From Paeniglutamicibacter antarcticus_C (GTDB taxonomy: Bacteria > Actinomycetota > Actinomycetes > Actinomycetales > Micrococcaceae), in NCBI RefSeq assembly GCF_039544305.1, contig NZ_BAABLK010000034.1:124001-188000 (forward strand): a stretch of DNA of 64,000 nt, read 5' to 3'. Each line of letters opens with the position of its first letter. Within the stretch, counting starts at the first letter, position 1. Position numbers and translations under genes: made by a program. Shown piece after piece: positions 10,114-19,626 of this stretch. The notes beneath the pieces were generated by a model. That model saw only the letters and a list, made by a program, of their open reading frames with translations, was not told where the DNA came from and ran no database searches.

Positions 10114-11301
10114 ATGAGTACTTTTGCCATTACCAATGCACATGTCGTCCCGATCATCGGGGAGCGATTCACCGGCACCGTCCTTGTCAAGGACGGTTCC
10201 ATCGCCGCTTTGGGTGCCGGGACCGAGCTGCCTAAAGGCACCAAAACCATCGATGCCGGTGGCCAGTGGCTGCTGCCGGGTTTCATCGACGCACACGTCC
10301 ACCTGGGCATGCATCCCGAGGGCGAGTCATCCTCAAGCACCGACGTGAACGAGATGACCGACCCCAACATGGCCGCGGTGCGCGCCATCGATGCCATCGA
10401 CCCCTTCGATCCAGGGTTCGACGATGCGCTGGCCGGCGGGGTGACCACCGTGAACGTGAACCCCGGATCCGGGAACCCGATCGGCGGGCAGGCCGCGGCG
10501 ATACACACCCATGGGCGCTACATCGACGAGATGGTGCTGCGCGCCCCCAGCGGCATCAAGTCCGCGCTCGGGGAGAACCCCAAGCGCATCTACGGCGCCA
10601 AGGACAAGACGCCCTCCACCCGGCTGGGAACCGCGATGGTGATCCGTCAGGCGTTCATCGAGGCGCAGAACTACATGGCCGCCAACGACCCGAACAAGCG
10701 CGATGCGAAGCTCGAGGCCCTGGCCATGGTGCTACGCCGCGAGATCCCGTGGCGCCAGCACGCCCACCGCACCGACGACGTGGCGACCGCGCTGCGCCTG
10801 GCGCAGGAATTCGGCTACGACCTGGTTCTTGACCACGGCACCGAAGCCCACGTGATCGCCGACGTGGTTGCCAAGCGCAACATCCCGGTGCTGATCGGCC
10901 CGTTGTTCACCACCAAGTCCAAGGTGGAGCTGCGTGGACGATCGCTGGCCAACCCGCGCCGGCTGGCAGAGGCCGGGGTCGAGATCTCGATCATCACCGA
11001 CCACCCGGTGATCCCCATCAACTTCCTCATCCTCCAATGCACCCTGGCGGTGAAGGAAGGCCTTGACCCTCTCACGGCGCTGGAATCGATCACGATCAAC
11101 CCCGCACGGGTGCTTGGCCTTGCCGATCGCATGGGCTCCCTTGAGGTCGGCAAGGACGCGGACATGGTGCTCTGGAGCGGGGATCCGCTGGATGCGATGT
11201 CCCGGGCCATGCGCGTCTGGATCTCCGGGACCCAGGTCATGGAATACGACGCGTCAACCCGCACCCCGGTGGTTATCTCCCGCAAGGTCGTCCCGGAATA
11301 G
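10114..11301 (+). CDS. Amidohydrolase (imidazolonepropionase-like)
   Basis: A 395-residue metal-dependent hydrolase. The N-terminal beta-sandwich part contains the metal-binding DAHVHLG segment after LLPGF. Further metal and catalytic residues are expected in RQHAHRTDD, LDHGTEAH and ITDHPV. The C-terminal part INPARVLGLADRMGSLEVGKDADMVLW is characteristic of the superfamily. The substrate is unknown; the family hydrolyses C-N bonds in cyclic amides and related compounds. A GAAAGAG sequence precedes the ATG, and a strong hairpin follows the stop. Confidence 0.85.
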   Translation: MSTFAITNAHVVPIIGERFTGTVLVKDGSIAALGAGTELPKGTKTIDAGGQWLLPGFIDAHVHLGMHPEGESSSSTDVNEMTDPNMAAVRAIDAIDPFDPGFDDALAGGVTTVNVNPGSGNPIGGQAAAIHTHGRYIDEMVLRAPSGIKSALGENPKRIYGAKDKTPSTRLGTAMVIRQAFIEAQNYMAANDPNKRDAKLEALAMVLRREIPWRQHAHRTDDVATALRLAQEFGYDLVLDHGTEAHVIADVVAKRNIPVLIGPLFTTKSKVELRGRSLANPRRLAEAGVEISIITDHPVIPINFLILQCTLAVKEGLDPLTALESITINPARVLGLADRMGSLEVGKDADMVLWSGDPLDAMSRAMRVWISGTQVMEYDASTRTPVVISRKVVPE

Positions 11302-11324
11302 GCGAAGCGAACACCTGGTACAGG

Positions 11325-11359
11325 GCGGCGCCCGGGGGGTTTCTACCCCCGGGCGCCGC
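11325..11359. terminator. Hairpin between convergent genes
   Basis: GC-rich stem GCGGCGCCCGGGGG with its complement and a short loop, located between the ends of the amidohydrolase gene and metB; it probably serves both. Confidence 0.7.
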
Positions 11360-11369
11360 TCTGTCCGTT

Positions 11370-12473
11370 TCACGAGGTTGCCGTNCGCAGCAGGTTCACC
11401 GGGACCGCCAGCTCGGTGCCCTTCACCGAGGCGTGGGTCATCTCCGAGGGGTAGTTCATCAGCGATTCGATGGCGCCCAGGGATTCGGCAAGGGTGAAGA
11501 CCCTGGTCGACTCGGCAACGGTGCGAGCCGCATCCTCCCCGCCGCTGAACTGCACCGAGACCATGCCCCCGAAGTCACTCATCTGGGACTTGGCCAGCTC
11601 GTGCTGGGGGTGGGATTCCAGCCCGGGGTAGTGCACGGCCTCGACCTCGGGGCGTCCTTGGAGCCAGCGGGCCACGGCCATCGCGTTTTCCGAATGGGTG
11701 CGCATCCGCACGCCCAGGGTCTTGAGCCCGCGTGTTGTCAAAAACGCGTCCATGGGCCCGGAAACCGCTCCCACGGCGAACTGGATGAAGCCGATGGCCT
11801 CGGCAAGCACCGGGTCATTGAGGACGACCGCTCCGCCAACCACGTCCGAGTGCCCGCCGATGTACTTGGTGGTGGAGTGGATCACCACGTCCGCGCCGAG
11901 GTCCAGTGGTTGCTGCAGCGCCGGGGAGGCGAAGGTGTTGTCCACCACCAGCAGTGCACCGGCTTCGTGGGTGATCTTGGCGATCGCCCTGATATCGGAA
12001 ATGCGCATCATCGGGTTCGAGGGGCTCTCCACCCACACCAGCTTGGTCTGGTTGGCTTCGACCGCATCCTTCAGCGCCGCATGGTCGCCCATGTCCACGG
12101 GGGTGTTGCCAATGCCCCAACCACCGAGCACGCGGGAGATCAGCCGGTAGGTCCCTCCGTAGGCATCGTTGCCCAGCACGATGTGGTCCCCGGGTTCGGC
12201 CAGGGCCCGGATTACCGAGTCCTCGGCGGCAAGGCCCGAGGAAAACGAGTAGGCGTGGGTGCCGTTCTCGACGGCGGCCAGCTGTTCCTGCAACGCATCA
12301 CGCGTGGGGTTTCCGCCGCGGCCGTATTCATAGCCGGCGCGCAGGTTGCCGATGCCGTCCTGGGCATAGGTGGAGGAGAAATGCAGCGGTGGGACCACGG
12401 CGCCGGTGCGCGGTTCGAATCCCTGTCCGGCATGGACGGCTCGGGTGTTGAAACCTTGGGTGTTCTCGGTCAT
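11370..12473 (-). CDS. metB: Cystathionine gamma-synthase/lyase (PLP, Cys/Met metabolism family)
   Basis: A 367-residue PLP enzyme of the Cys/Met metabolism family. The internal aldimine Lys is in HSTTKYIGGHSD; YEYGRGGNPTRDALQ, FSSGLAAEDSV and DNTFASPALQQPL are conserved cofactor and substrate segments. Sequence alone does not separate gamma-synthase from gamma-lyase; the adjacent cbs supports reverse transsulfuration from homocysteine to cysteine. The ATG at 12473 has AGAAAGG upstream. One ambiguous base (position 11385) falls in codon CGN, which is Arg whatever the base. It follows cbs by 14 bases, so the two form an operon. Confidence 0.92.
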   Translation of the reverse strand: MTENTQGFNTRAVHAGQGFEPRTGAVVPPLHFSSTYAQDGIGNLRAGYEYGRGGNPTRDALQEQLAAVENGTHAYSFSSGLAAEDSVIRALAEPGDHIVLGNDAYGGTYRLISRVLGGWGIGNTPVDMGDHAALKDAVEANQTKLVWVESPSNPMMRISDIRAIAKITHEAGALLVVDNTFASPALQQPLDLGADVVIHSTTKYIGGHSDVVGGAVVLNDPVLAEAIGFIQFAVGAVSGPMDAFLTTRGLKTLGVRMRTHSENAMAVARWLQGRPEVEAVHYPGLESHPQHELAKSQMSDFGGMVSVQFSGGEDAARTVAESTRVFTLAESLGAIESLMNYPSEMTHASVKGTELAVPVNLLXTATS

Positions 12474-12487
12474 GGGTGGCACCTTTC

Positions 12488-13864
12488 TTAGGTGGTGAGG
12501 TAGGTCAGCAGGTCTTGGCGCGTGATCACACCGACAGCGGCCCCGTCGTCGGTGACCAGCAAGGCATCGTGGTCACAGAGCTGTTCGTTGGCACGGTCAA
12601 TGGACTCGTGGATCCCGATCAGCGGCAGCGGTGCGGTGCCCAGCGGTCCGACGGGGTCCGTGAGGGAGATTTCATTGCGGAACAGCTTCCCGGTCAAGGT
12701 GCGCTCGTCGATGTAGCCGCACACCTCGCCCAGCCGCACCGGAGGCTCGGCGGAAAGGACCGGCAGTGCCGAAACGTCGTATTGGCCCATGATGCCAATC
12801 GCATCCCGGACCGATTCGTTGGGGTGGGTGTGGATGAGCTCCGGAAGCTCGGCGGGCTTGGTGGCCAGCAATTGCCCAACGGTTGCCGCTGCATCATCAC
12901 GCATGAAGCCATAGGAACGCATCCACTTGTCATTGAAGATCTTGCCCAGGTAGCCGCGCCCTCCATCGGGGGCGATTACCACCACCAGCGCGTCGGCGGG
13001 CAGGTCGCGGGCGAGCCGCAGCGCCGCGGCAACAGCCATGCCCGAGGAGCCCCCCAGGAGCAGGCCTTCCTCCTGGGCCAGGCGCCTGGTCATTTCGAAT
13101 GCTTCGGCGTCGTCAACGGCCATGACCTCGTCGGGGACACCGGGGTCGTAGTTCCCGGGCCACATGTCCTCTCCGACTCCCTCAACAAAGTAGGGGCGGC
13201 CTGTACCCCCGGAATACACCGAGCCGTCGGGGTCCACCGCGATGACCTTGACCGGTCCGCCGGCGCGGTCCGCCGAAACCGTCTTCAGGTAGCGTCCGGT
13301 GCCGGTGATCGTGCCCCCGGTTCCGGCACCGATGACCACATGGCTCAGCGTGCCGTCGGTGTCCTCCCAGATCTCCGGGCCCGTTGACTCGTAGTGGCTC
13401 TCGGGTGCGGCGGAGTTGGAGAACTGGTCGGGTTTGTAAGCCCCCGGGATCTCGCGCACCAGCCTGTCCGAAACGCCGTAGTAGGACTCGGGCGAATCGG
13501 GGGCCACGGCAGTGGGTGTCACCACGACCTGGGCACCGTAGGCCCGCAGCACATCGCGTTTTTCCTCCCCGACCTTGTCTGGGGTCACAAAGATCGTCTT
13601 GTAGCCCTTGAGCTGGCCGACCATGGCGAGCCCGACCCCGGTGTTGCCGCTGGTTGGTTCCACGATGGTGCCCCCTGGTTGCAGCTGACCACTGGCTTCG
13701 GCGTTCTCCACCATCTTCAGGGCAATGCGGTCCTTGATGGAACCACCTGGATTCAAGTATTCAAGCTTCACCAGCACCGTGGCCTTGATGCCGGCGGTGA
13801 CCGAGTTGAGCTTGACCAACGGGGTGTTCCCGATCAGGTCCATCACTGTGTGCGCATACTTCAT
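12488..13864 (-). CDS. cbs: Cystathionine beta-synthase with CBS pair
   Basis: A 458-residue PLP enzyme that condenses serine and homocysteine to cystathionine. The catalytic domain has the PLP Lys in NPGGSIKDRIA, the substrate loop TSGNTGVG and the phosphate loop GAGTGGTITGTG. The C-terminal third carries two CBS motifs (about residues 335-455), which in homologues sense adenosyl compounds. It is the first gene of an operon with metB. The divergent glycosylase gene starts 95 bases away. Confidence 0.94.
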   Translation of the reverse strand: MKYAHTVMDLIGNTPLVKLNSVTAGIKATVLVKLEYLNPGGSIKDRIALKMVENAEASGQLQPGGTIVEPTSGNTGVGLAMVGQLKGYKTIFVTPDKVGEEKRDVLRAYGAQVVVTPTAVAPDSPESYYGVSDRLVREIPGAYKPDQFSNSAAPESHYESTGPEIWEDTDGTLSHVVIGAGTGGTITGTGRYLKTVSADRAGGPVKVIAVDPDGSVYSGGTGRPYFVEGVGEDMWPGNYDPGVPDEVMAVDDAEAFEMTRRLAQEEGLLLGGSSGMAVAAALRLARDLPADALVVVIAPDGGRGYLGKIFNDKWMRSYGFMRDDAAATVGQLLATKPAELPELIHTHPNESVRDAIGIMGQYDVSALPVLSAEPPVRLGEVCGYIDERTLTGKLFRNEISLTDPVGPLGTAPLPLIGIHESIDRANEQLCDHDALLVTDDGAAVGVITRQDLLTYLTT

Positions 13865-13958
13865 GGCGCCACTCTACCGGCGGGCATCGACATTGCTGTG
13901 GCGGTTCGTCGTGAATCGTCATGCGCGGAAAAAAGAGCTCCGGTGAGAGTATGGAGCC

Positions 13959-14951
13959 ATGGCCTATTCCACAGCAAACGCACTGCCGAAAAGCGATGCG
14001 CAAGCCTCTTGGACGCCGCACGGGCCGTATTCGTTGCGCCAGTCGCTGGGCATCTTGCAACGCGGTGCCGGGGATCCCACGGCACGCATCAAGGATTCCA
14101 ATGCCTGGCTGTGTTTCAACACCCCATCGGGGGCGGTCACGCTGCTGGTTACATGCTCGGGTGCCCATCAGCCCGAGGTCCGCCTCAACGCGTGGGGCCC
14201 TGGCGCCGACCACGCTGTGGAGCGGGGATTGCATCTGGTGGGAGCCTACGACGATTGGGGCACCTTCGACGCCCCGGAGACTTCGGTGCTGCTGCATCCC
14301 ACGGTGTCCAGGAGCCGGAAGTTCAACAGGGGCTTGCGGCTGCCATCCACCGGCCGTGTTTTTGATGCACTGTTGCCGGCGATCCTGGAGCAAAAGGTCA
14401 CCATCATCGAGGCGAATTTTGCATGGCGCTACCTATGCAAGGCAGCGGGAGGCCTTGCGCCCGGGCCCGCGCCGGAAGGCATGTATCTGCCGCCGTCACC
14501 GGTTGCTGTGCGTACCCTGCAGCCGTGGCAGTGGCATCAGGCCCGTGTGGATGCCAGCCGTTCGTCGACCGCACTGCGGGCCGCCGCGGCCGCTCCCGCA
14601 CTTGAGCGCTGGGCATTGCTGGAGCTGGGGGCCACGCGGGAGAACGTCAGGGGGGTCGGGACATTGGCCGCGGCACTCGAATCGATTCCCGGAATCGGAC
14701 CCTGGACAGTTGCCGAGGTGCTCCAGCGCACCCATGGGGCAGCCGACCACGTATCGGTCGGCGACTACCACCTTGCGGCCTTTGTCGGTCAGGTACTCAC
14801 CGGCGCGAGGGTCGATGACTCCGGAATGCTCGAGCTATTGGCCCCGTTCAGCGGAAACCGCCAACGCGTTGTGCGCCTCATCAGCCTCTCCGGGCACCGC
14901 AAGCAGGCCTTTGGCCCACGGGTTGCACCCATGGACCACCGCCGCCGTTAA
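13959..14951 (+). CDS. DNA-3-methyladenine glycosylase, AlkA/HhH-GPD type
   Basis: A 330-residue base-excision repair enzyme. The C-terminal half has the helix-hairpin-helix IPGIGPWTVAEVL (about residues 245-258), followed by the GPD loop HVSVGDYHLAAF with the catalytic Asp. The N-terminal half lacks a recognised domain but is longer than a minimal HhH-GPD protein, as in AlkA. It should remove alkylated bases. GGAG lies just before the ATG. It is convergent with thioredoxin. Confidence 0.87.
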   Translation: MAYSTANALPKSDAQASWTPHGPYSLRQSLGILQRGAGDPTARIKDSNAWLCFNTPSGAVTLLVTCSGAHQPEVRLNAWGPGADHAVERGLHLVGAYDDWGTFDAPETSVLLHPTVSRSRKFNRGLRLPSTGRVFDALLPAILEQKVTIIEANFAWRYLCKAAGGLAPGPAPEGMYLPPSPVAVRTLQPWQWHQARVDASRSSTALRAAAAAPALERWALLELGATRENVRGVGTLAAALESIPGIGPWTVAEVLQRTHGAADHVSVGDYHLAAFVGQVLTGARVDDSGMLELLAPFSGNRQRVVRLISLSGHRKQAFGPRVAPMDHRRR

Positions 14952-14964
14952 GCGAGGGAGGAAC

Positions 14965-15336
14965 CTACTTCGCCTGGGATTCCTGCTCAGCGATTTGTGC
15001 GTGGACCTGCTCCATGTCGATTCCCTTGACGGCCACCACGAGGTCATCAAGTTGCGAGGCGTTCATCGCCCCGGGCTGTGAGAACACCAGCACCTGGTCG
15101 CGGAATGCCATCAAGGTCGGGATCGAGGTGATGTTTGCCGCCCGCGCCAGACCCTGCTCGGCTTCGGTATCGACCTTCGCGAATTTAACCTCCGGGTATT
15201 TCTCGGAGGTATCGTCGTAGATCGGGGCAAACTGGCGGCAAGGTCCGCACCATGCAGCCCAGAAATCTACGAAGACAATGCTATTTTCTTCCAACGTCGT
15301 CGTGAACTCAGACTCGGTGATATTGATAGTAGCCAT
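14965..15336 (-). CDS. trxA: Thioredoxin
   Basis: A 123-residue thioredoxin-fold protein with the active site WCGPC (Cys30 and Cys33) and the cis-Pro segment TSIPTLMAF. It has a C-terminal extension of about 15 residues rich in Gln and Glu compared with classical thioredoxin. The role is disulfide reduction in the cytosol. The ATG at 15336 is preceded by TACCGT with a six-base gap, which suggests a leaderless mRNA; no Shine-Dalgarno sequence is seen. Confidence 0.93.
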   Translation of the reverse strand: MATINITESEFTTTLEENSIVFVDFWAAWCGPCRQFAPIYDDTSEKYPEVKFAKVDTEAEQGLARAANITSIPTLMAFRDQVLVFSQPGAMNASQLDDLVVAVKGIDMEQVHAQIAEQESQAK

Positions 15337-15685
15337 GCACCAACGGTACCGCGTGATTGCTGGCTCACCGCAGTCGGCGTCTTTTGTGCTCCTGCTCACT
15401 TACACCGACCAGCCGATATCCGGGTACTTATCCACAGGTTGGGCAGCACCGGCCAACGATGGCGGACACGGTCGTAAGCTCAAGGCAAACCTCGTTCACG
15501 TCCAGACCGCACGGGAGGCAGCCTTCGCCACAACCACCAGTGCGAACCCGCGAATCGTTGCCCACCGGGTTCCTCCAGCCAGCCCCGCTCCCCTGCGTGG
15601 GAGCACCGGTTTCATGGATATCAGGAAGGACGCATCGGGACCAGGTCCGTCAGGACCGGCAAATAGGGCCGATGCCACCACGGAC
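15337..15685. other. Intergenic region upstream of trxA
   Basis: No recognisable gene in 349 bases. The frame of the next + strand gene stays open through it, so that gene could be longer, but the extension is low-complexity and lacks a convincing start. Confidence 0.4.
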
Positions 15686-16099
15686 ATGACACGTTGTACA
15701 TTGCTGCTGATCACCTCCGGAGAATCCGGGCGCAAGGCCTTGTCTGAGGGAATGCTGTTGGCGGAGAGCTACGTCGAAGCACTTCCCTTGGACTTGACCA
15801 TTGTTGAATCCACTCCGTTCGCTCTCGCTCCCGCAAAGCGGATCCAGGAACGGGTGTCTTTCCCGGTAGCACTGGAGGATACTACGGCTGCTGCCACGGC
15901 CGTTGGCCAGTTGCAGGCGATTTGGAACGGCAGGCGGTGGCTCACTCCGGGCTCATGTCCTGCGAAGCCGCCAGAGGACAACGGTGCCACCGAATGGCAG
16001 TGGGCCCACTATCACGCGGTGTTGGAAGCCCCGGATGATTCGATCATGTTGCTTTGGGACATTTACGTGGTGCCGGTGATTGAGCACATGGCCGCGTGA
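15686..16099 (+). CDS. Hypothetical protein
   Basis: A 137-residue acidic, soluble protein that ends LLWDIYVVPVIEHMAA. No family is recognised. Its composition is normal for a coding region and the stop is followed by a hairpin at 16206, which supports a gene here. ATG at 15686 is the most likely start; an in-frame ATG at 15614 would add 24 residues. Confidence 0.5.
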   Translation: MTRCTLLLITSGESGRKALSEGMLLAESYVEALPLDLTIVESTPFALAPAKRIQERVSFPVALEDTTAAATAVGQLQAIWNGRRWLTPGSCPAKPPEDNGATEWQWAHYHAVLEAPDDSIMLLWDIYVVPVIEHMAA

Positions 16100-16205
16100 A
16101 GTTCCGCTGATTGAGTAGCCCTGCCCCTGTCCGTATCCGCGGTCCGGGGATCGGGGACCGGGGGGCGTTCTTCCCCTGGATCCCCAGACACCGTTAGACA
16201 CGAAA

Positions 16206-16243
16206 AAGCCCGTGTCCAAATCCTTGGATTTGGACACGGGCTT
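16206..16243. terminator. Bidirectional terminator
   Basis: Perfect stem AAGCCCGTGTCCAAATCC with its complement and a two-base centre, preceded by an A-run (a T-run on the minus strand). It terminates the minus strand tRNA-Tyr transcript and possibly the + strand gene ending at 16099. Confidence 0.8.
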
Positions 16244-16254
16244 CGTTCATTCGG

Positions 16255-16336
16255 TGGCAGATACTGGATTCGAACCAGTGAAGGCGTTGCCAGCTGATTT
16301 ACAGTCAGCCCCCTTTGGCCACTCGGGTAATCTGCC
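16255..16336 (-). tRNA. tRNA-Tyr (GTA anticodon)
   Basis: A class II tRNA of 82 nt with acceptor stem GGCAGAT/ATCTGCC, anticodon stem CTGAC-type with anticodon GTA, a long variable arm, and T arm ACTGG/CCAGT around TTCGAAT. CCA is not encoded. Confidence 0.93.
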
Positions 16337-16493
16337 GAATGTTCTCTTCGGAACGAGTAGAAACTCTACCTGAATTATTCCCAAGAATAAAATCGGGGTA
16401 TCGCCACCGGAAAAAACCCCCGATTTTCGGGCACTTGCTGCACCCCGGTACTCTTGAAGACAAAGCCCAAATTCCCTATCCAAGGAGGCTCAC

Positions 16494-16982
16494 ATGGCGA
16501 GCGATTCAACGTTCGATGTTGTCAGCAAGGTCGACAGCCAAGAAGTATCCAACGCATTGAACCAGGCGCAGAAGGAAATTGCCCAGCGCTACGATTTCAA
16601 GGGCATTGGCGCTGAAGTCGACTTCAGCGGCGAGAAGATCCTGATGAAGGCGAACTCCGAGGAGCGAGTCAAGGCCGTTCTGGATGTCTTGCAGGCCAAA
16701 CTGGTCCGCCGAAACATCTCCCTGAAGTCCTTGGACGCAGGGGAGCCATTTGCCTCGGGCAAGGAATACCGGATCGAGGCATCGATCGTCGAAGGCATCG
16801 CGCAGGATGTTGCCAAGAAGATCAACAAGTTGATTCGTGACGAAGCCCCCAAGGGCGTGAAGTCCACGATCCAGGGCGACGAGCTACGCGTCTCCTCGAA
16901 GTCCCGCGACGACCTGCAGGACACCATGGGCCTGCTGCGCACCTTCGAGGATGCAGACCTGCAGTTTGTGAACTTCCGCTAA
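16494..16982 (+). CDS. YajQ family nucleotide-binding protein
   Basis: A 162-residue protein matching YajQ/DUF520 along its whole length, including STFDVVSKVD near the start, RYDFKG at about residue 34 and LQFVNFR at the end. Family members bind nucleotides (c-di-GMP in some species) and act as regulators or RNA-associated factors. The start at 16494 has a strong AAGGAGG site. It is monocistronic with a clear terminator. Confidence 0.94.
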   Translation: MASDSTFDVVSKVDSQEVSNALNQAQKEIAQRYDFKGIGAEVDFSGEKILMKANSEERVKAVLDVLQAKLVRRNISLKSLDAGEPFASGKEYRIEASIVEGIAQDVAKKINKLIRDEAPKGVKSTIQGDELRVSSKSRDDLQDTMGLLRTFEDADLQFVNFR

Positions 16983-17012
16983 GCGATTCTCGTTTCAGGA
17001 GCTGCACGACCA

Positions 17013-17064
17013 AAGCAGGAGGGGATGCCAAGACCGATTCAGGCCTTGGCATCCCCTCCTGCTT
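17013..17064. terminator. Terminator between yajQ and efeB
   Basis: Long perfect stem (AAGCAGGAGGGGATGCCAAG and its complement) between convergent genes. Confidence 0.85.
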
Positions 17065-17094
17065 CATGCCATCTACGTGGCGTGTCGCCGGGGC

Positions 17095-18414
17095 TCAGGC
17101 GAACAGGGATTCGCCCAGGTATCCGCCCTGGCTGATTCCTGGCGGGACGGCAAACAGCCCGGATCCCGTGTGCTTGAGATACTCCTGCAGCGCATCATTC
17201 TTGGCCATGTTGTTCTGCATCGGCACGAAGTGCGTGCGGGGATCCACAACGAAGGCGATGAAGAACAATCCCGCATCCAAGCGGCCCAGGCCATCGGAGC
17301 CGTCGGTGTAGTTGAAGCCACGGCGCAGCATCTGGACCCCGTTGTTGGCTGAGGGGTGGGCCAGTGCCACGTGCGAGTCAACCGGCATGACAGGTCCGCC
17401 CCGGCCTGGCATGGCAAAGTCAGGCTCGGAGAATTCCTCGCCGCCGGACAAAGGTGCGCCCTCGCGTTTGGTGCGGCCGATGATGTTCTCCTGGTCGCTC
17501 AGGGGTGAGCGGTCCCAGGTTTCCATGTGCATGCGTATACGGCGAGCCACCAGGTAGCTGCCGCCATTCATCCAGGACTGCTCACCCGTGGCTTCTCTGA
17601 CCCATACATGTTCGTCCAGGCCCTTTTGTTCCTCGGCCTTCAGGTTTGAGGTCCCGTCCTTGAAGCCGAAGAGGTTTCTGGGTGTCATTTGGCTGGTGGA
17701 CGTCGAGGAGGTCCGGCCAAAGCCGATTTGCGACCACCGCACCCGGGCCTTGCCGAAGGCGATGCGAATCAGGTTTCGCACCGCATGGACGGCGACCTGC
17801 GGATCATCCGCGCAGGCCTGGATCACGATATCCCCACCGCTGCGGGATTCCTCCAACGCATCCCCGGGAAAATGCGGCAAATCGGCCAAGGCGTCGGGGA
17901 TCTTGCCGTCGAGCCCGAATCGCGGCCCGTCCGCATTTTCAAAGAGGCTTCGGCCGAAGCCAATGGTGACACTGAGGTGGCTGGCAGAGAGCCCAATCGC
18001 TTCCCCGGTGTCCTCCGGAGGGGCATCATAGTGCCCGCCGGTCGCCCCGAACTCGCCCACGTCTTCTCCGCGCATCAGTTGTTCAATCGCTGCCGTCCAG
18101 TCCTTGAGCAGGGAGATGAGTTCCTCCCGGCTGTCGACGGTGACGTCGAAGGCGGCGATGTGCATGCGGTCCTGCATGGGTGTGGCAATTCCTGCCTGGT
18201 GTTCCCCGTAAAACGCCACGACATCGCTGCTCGGCGCTTCCTGGGCCTGCGCCGCGAACGCCCCATGCCCCAAGGCTCCAGCGGCAATCCCAAGCCCACC
18301 GGCCCCGGCGGCAACCAGCAGCGTACGGCGGCTGGGCACGGCAGCGGAGCCCCCGTCCGACGCCTTGGGATTCCCCGGCGCTTTTGCTTTGCTTGCTTTT
18401 CGGTTGCCAAACAT
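17095..18414 (-). CDS. efeB: Tat-exported DyP-type peroxidase/deferrochelatase EfeB
   Basis: A 439-residue dye-decolorising peroxidase. A twin-Arg motif SRRTLLV at residues 28-34 and a following hydrophobic stretch form a Tat signal. The DyP hallmark GFKDG is at residues 250-254; SHVALAHP about residue 345 probably contains the haem-ligand His. In EfeUOB systems EfeB oxidises ferrous iron or handles haem outside the membrane. It is the last gene of the efeUOB operon, five bases after efeO. Confidence 0.93.
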   Translation of the reverse strand: MFGNRKASKAKAPGNPKASDGGSAAVPSRRTLLVAAGAGGLGIAAGALGHGAFAAQAQEAPSSDVVAFYGEHQAGIATPMQDRMHIAAFDVTVDSREELISLLKDWTAAIEQLMRGEDVGEFGATGGHYDAPPEDTGEAIGLSASHLSVTIGFGRSLFENADGPRFGLDGKIPDALADLPHFPGDALEESRSGGDIVIQACADDPQVAVHAVRNLIRIAFGKARVRWSQIGFGRTSSTSTSQMTPRNLFGFKDGTSNLKAEEQKGLDEHVWVREATGEQSWMNGGSYLVARRIRMHMETWDRSPLSDQENIIGRTKREGAPLSGGEEFSEPDFAMPGRGGPVMPVDSHVALAHPSANNGVQMLRRGFNYTDGSDGLGRLDAGLFFIAFVVDPRTHFVPMQNNMAKNDALQEYLKHTGSGLFAVPPGISQGGYLGESLFA

Positions 18415-18419
18415 GTTTC

Positions 18420-19580
18420 CTACTTCACTACGGCGGCGGTCAGCTTGGACAGCGGTTCTGCGAGCGCGTCAACAGCAGTGCTCAGTTCCTGCACCTGGGC
18501 TTCGTCCAGTTCGTCATAAAACACGAAACCGTCACCCTTCTTGTGCTGGTCCAGCAACTTTTGCAGCGAATCAAAGTTTTTCTGCAACGTGGCGTCCAGT
18601 TCCTGGTCCGAATCGGCCAACAACGGCTTGAGGTCTTCATAGGCAATGCGGGCACCGTCAACGTTGGCCTGGAAATCCCAAAGGTCGGTGTGCGACCAGA
18701 TCTCTTCTTCTCCGGTGACCTTGCCAGTGGCGACCTCGTCAAGGAGTTCCTTGGCCCCGTTGGCGAGCTGGTCCGGGGTAAAGGTCATATCCCGGGTGCG
18801 TGAATACAGTTCGTCGGTATCCGATACCATCTGTGTCACCAAGGCTGCCCGCGCATCCTTGCTCATGGCCTTGTATCCGTTGGCCGGTGGCCACAGTTCC
18901 TTTTCGGCACGGTGCCAGCCCGTCCAGTCCTGCCCTTTTTCCAAGTCCGCTTCGCGCGCATCAAGGATGGGGTCCAGATCGCCGAAGGACTCGGCGATGG
19001 GTTCGATGCGTTCCCAGTGCATACGCACGCTTGGATACAGTTCCTGGGCCTTCGCCGTGTCGCCGGCGGCGAACGCGTCAGCGAAGTCCTTGGTCCCGGT
19101 CACCAGCTGTTCGGTCTGGTCCTTGACGTAAGCCGCGTAGAGCGTGGTTGCCGTCTCCTGCTTTTCTGAACGGTCGGCGCCGACGCTTTGGCCGGCCGGT
19201 GCTGCGCCCAGTGCGAGGTCTGCGCGGATGCCGTCCCCCACCATTCCGGGTTTGCAGGCCGTGATGTAGTCACCCTCGGGTGCCATCACCACCAAGTCGC
19301 GGCTTAGCCCCGGACCGATGTTCTCCACCTCGCCAATGATCCGCAGGCCGTCTTGGGCCAGCAGGTAGAACTCGGTGACTTGGCTGCCTTCATTCTTGAC
19401 CGTGAACTTCACTGTCCCGCCTGGCGCCGAGGTGCTTGAGAGCTTGCAGGCATCTGCAGTACTGGTGACCTGGATGGCACCGTCCCCTTGGGCTTGCGGG
19501 GTGTTGGTGGTGCAACCGGTAAGTCCCATGGCTGCCACGGAGAGTGCAGCTGTGGCGTAAAGGGGGCTGGCAAGTTTCAT
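18420..19580 (-). CDS. efeO: Iron uptake lipoprotein EfeO (cupredoxin + M75)
   Basis: A 386-residue lipoprotein. The signal peptide ends in the lipobox LTGC (Cys23). An N-terminal cupredoxin-like domain is followed by an imelysin/M75 domain with HWERIEP, the HxxE motif implicated in iron binding. It delivers iron to EfeU. ATG at 19580 is chosen because it begins the signal peptide; the open frame extends further but without signal features. It is in an operon with efeU (47 bases upstream) and efeB. Confidence 0.93.
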   Translation of the reverse strand: MKLASPLYATAALSVAAMGLTGCTTNTPQAQGDGAIQVTSTADACKLSSTSAPGGTVKFTVKNEGSQVTEFYLLAQDGLRIIGEVENIGPGLSRDLVVMAPEGDYITACKPGMVGDGIRADLALGAAPAGQSVGADRSEKQETATTLYAAYVKDQTEQLVTGTKDFADAFAAGDTAKAQELYPSVRMHWERIEPIAESFGDLDPILDAREADLEKGQDWTGWHRAEKELWPPANGYKAMSKDARAALVTQMVSDTDELYSRTRDMTFTPDQLANGAKELLDEVATGKVTGEEEIWSHTDLWDFQANVDGARIAYEDLKPLLADSDQELDATLQKNFDSLQKLLDQHKKGDGFVFYDELDEAQVQELSTAVDALAEPLSKLTAAVVK

Positions 19581-19626
19581 GAAGGTCCTTATACGTGAAC
19601 TTGAGGGAGACGACGGAAAATTAGGT

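Noticed and set aside
15278..15685. Upstream extension of the hypothetical gene at 15686
   Set aside because: Open but low-complexity, overlaps the trxA promoter, and lacks a ribosome binding site.
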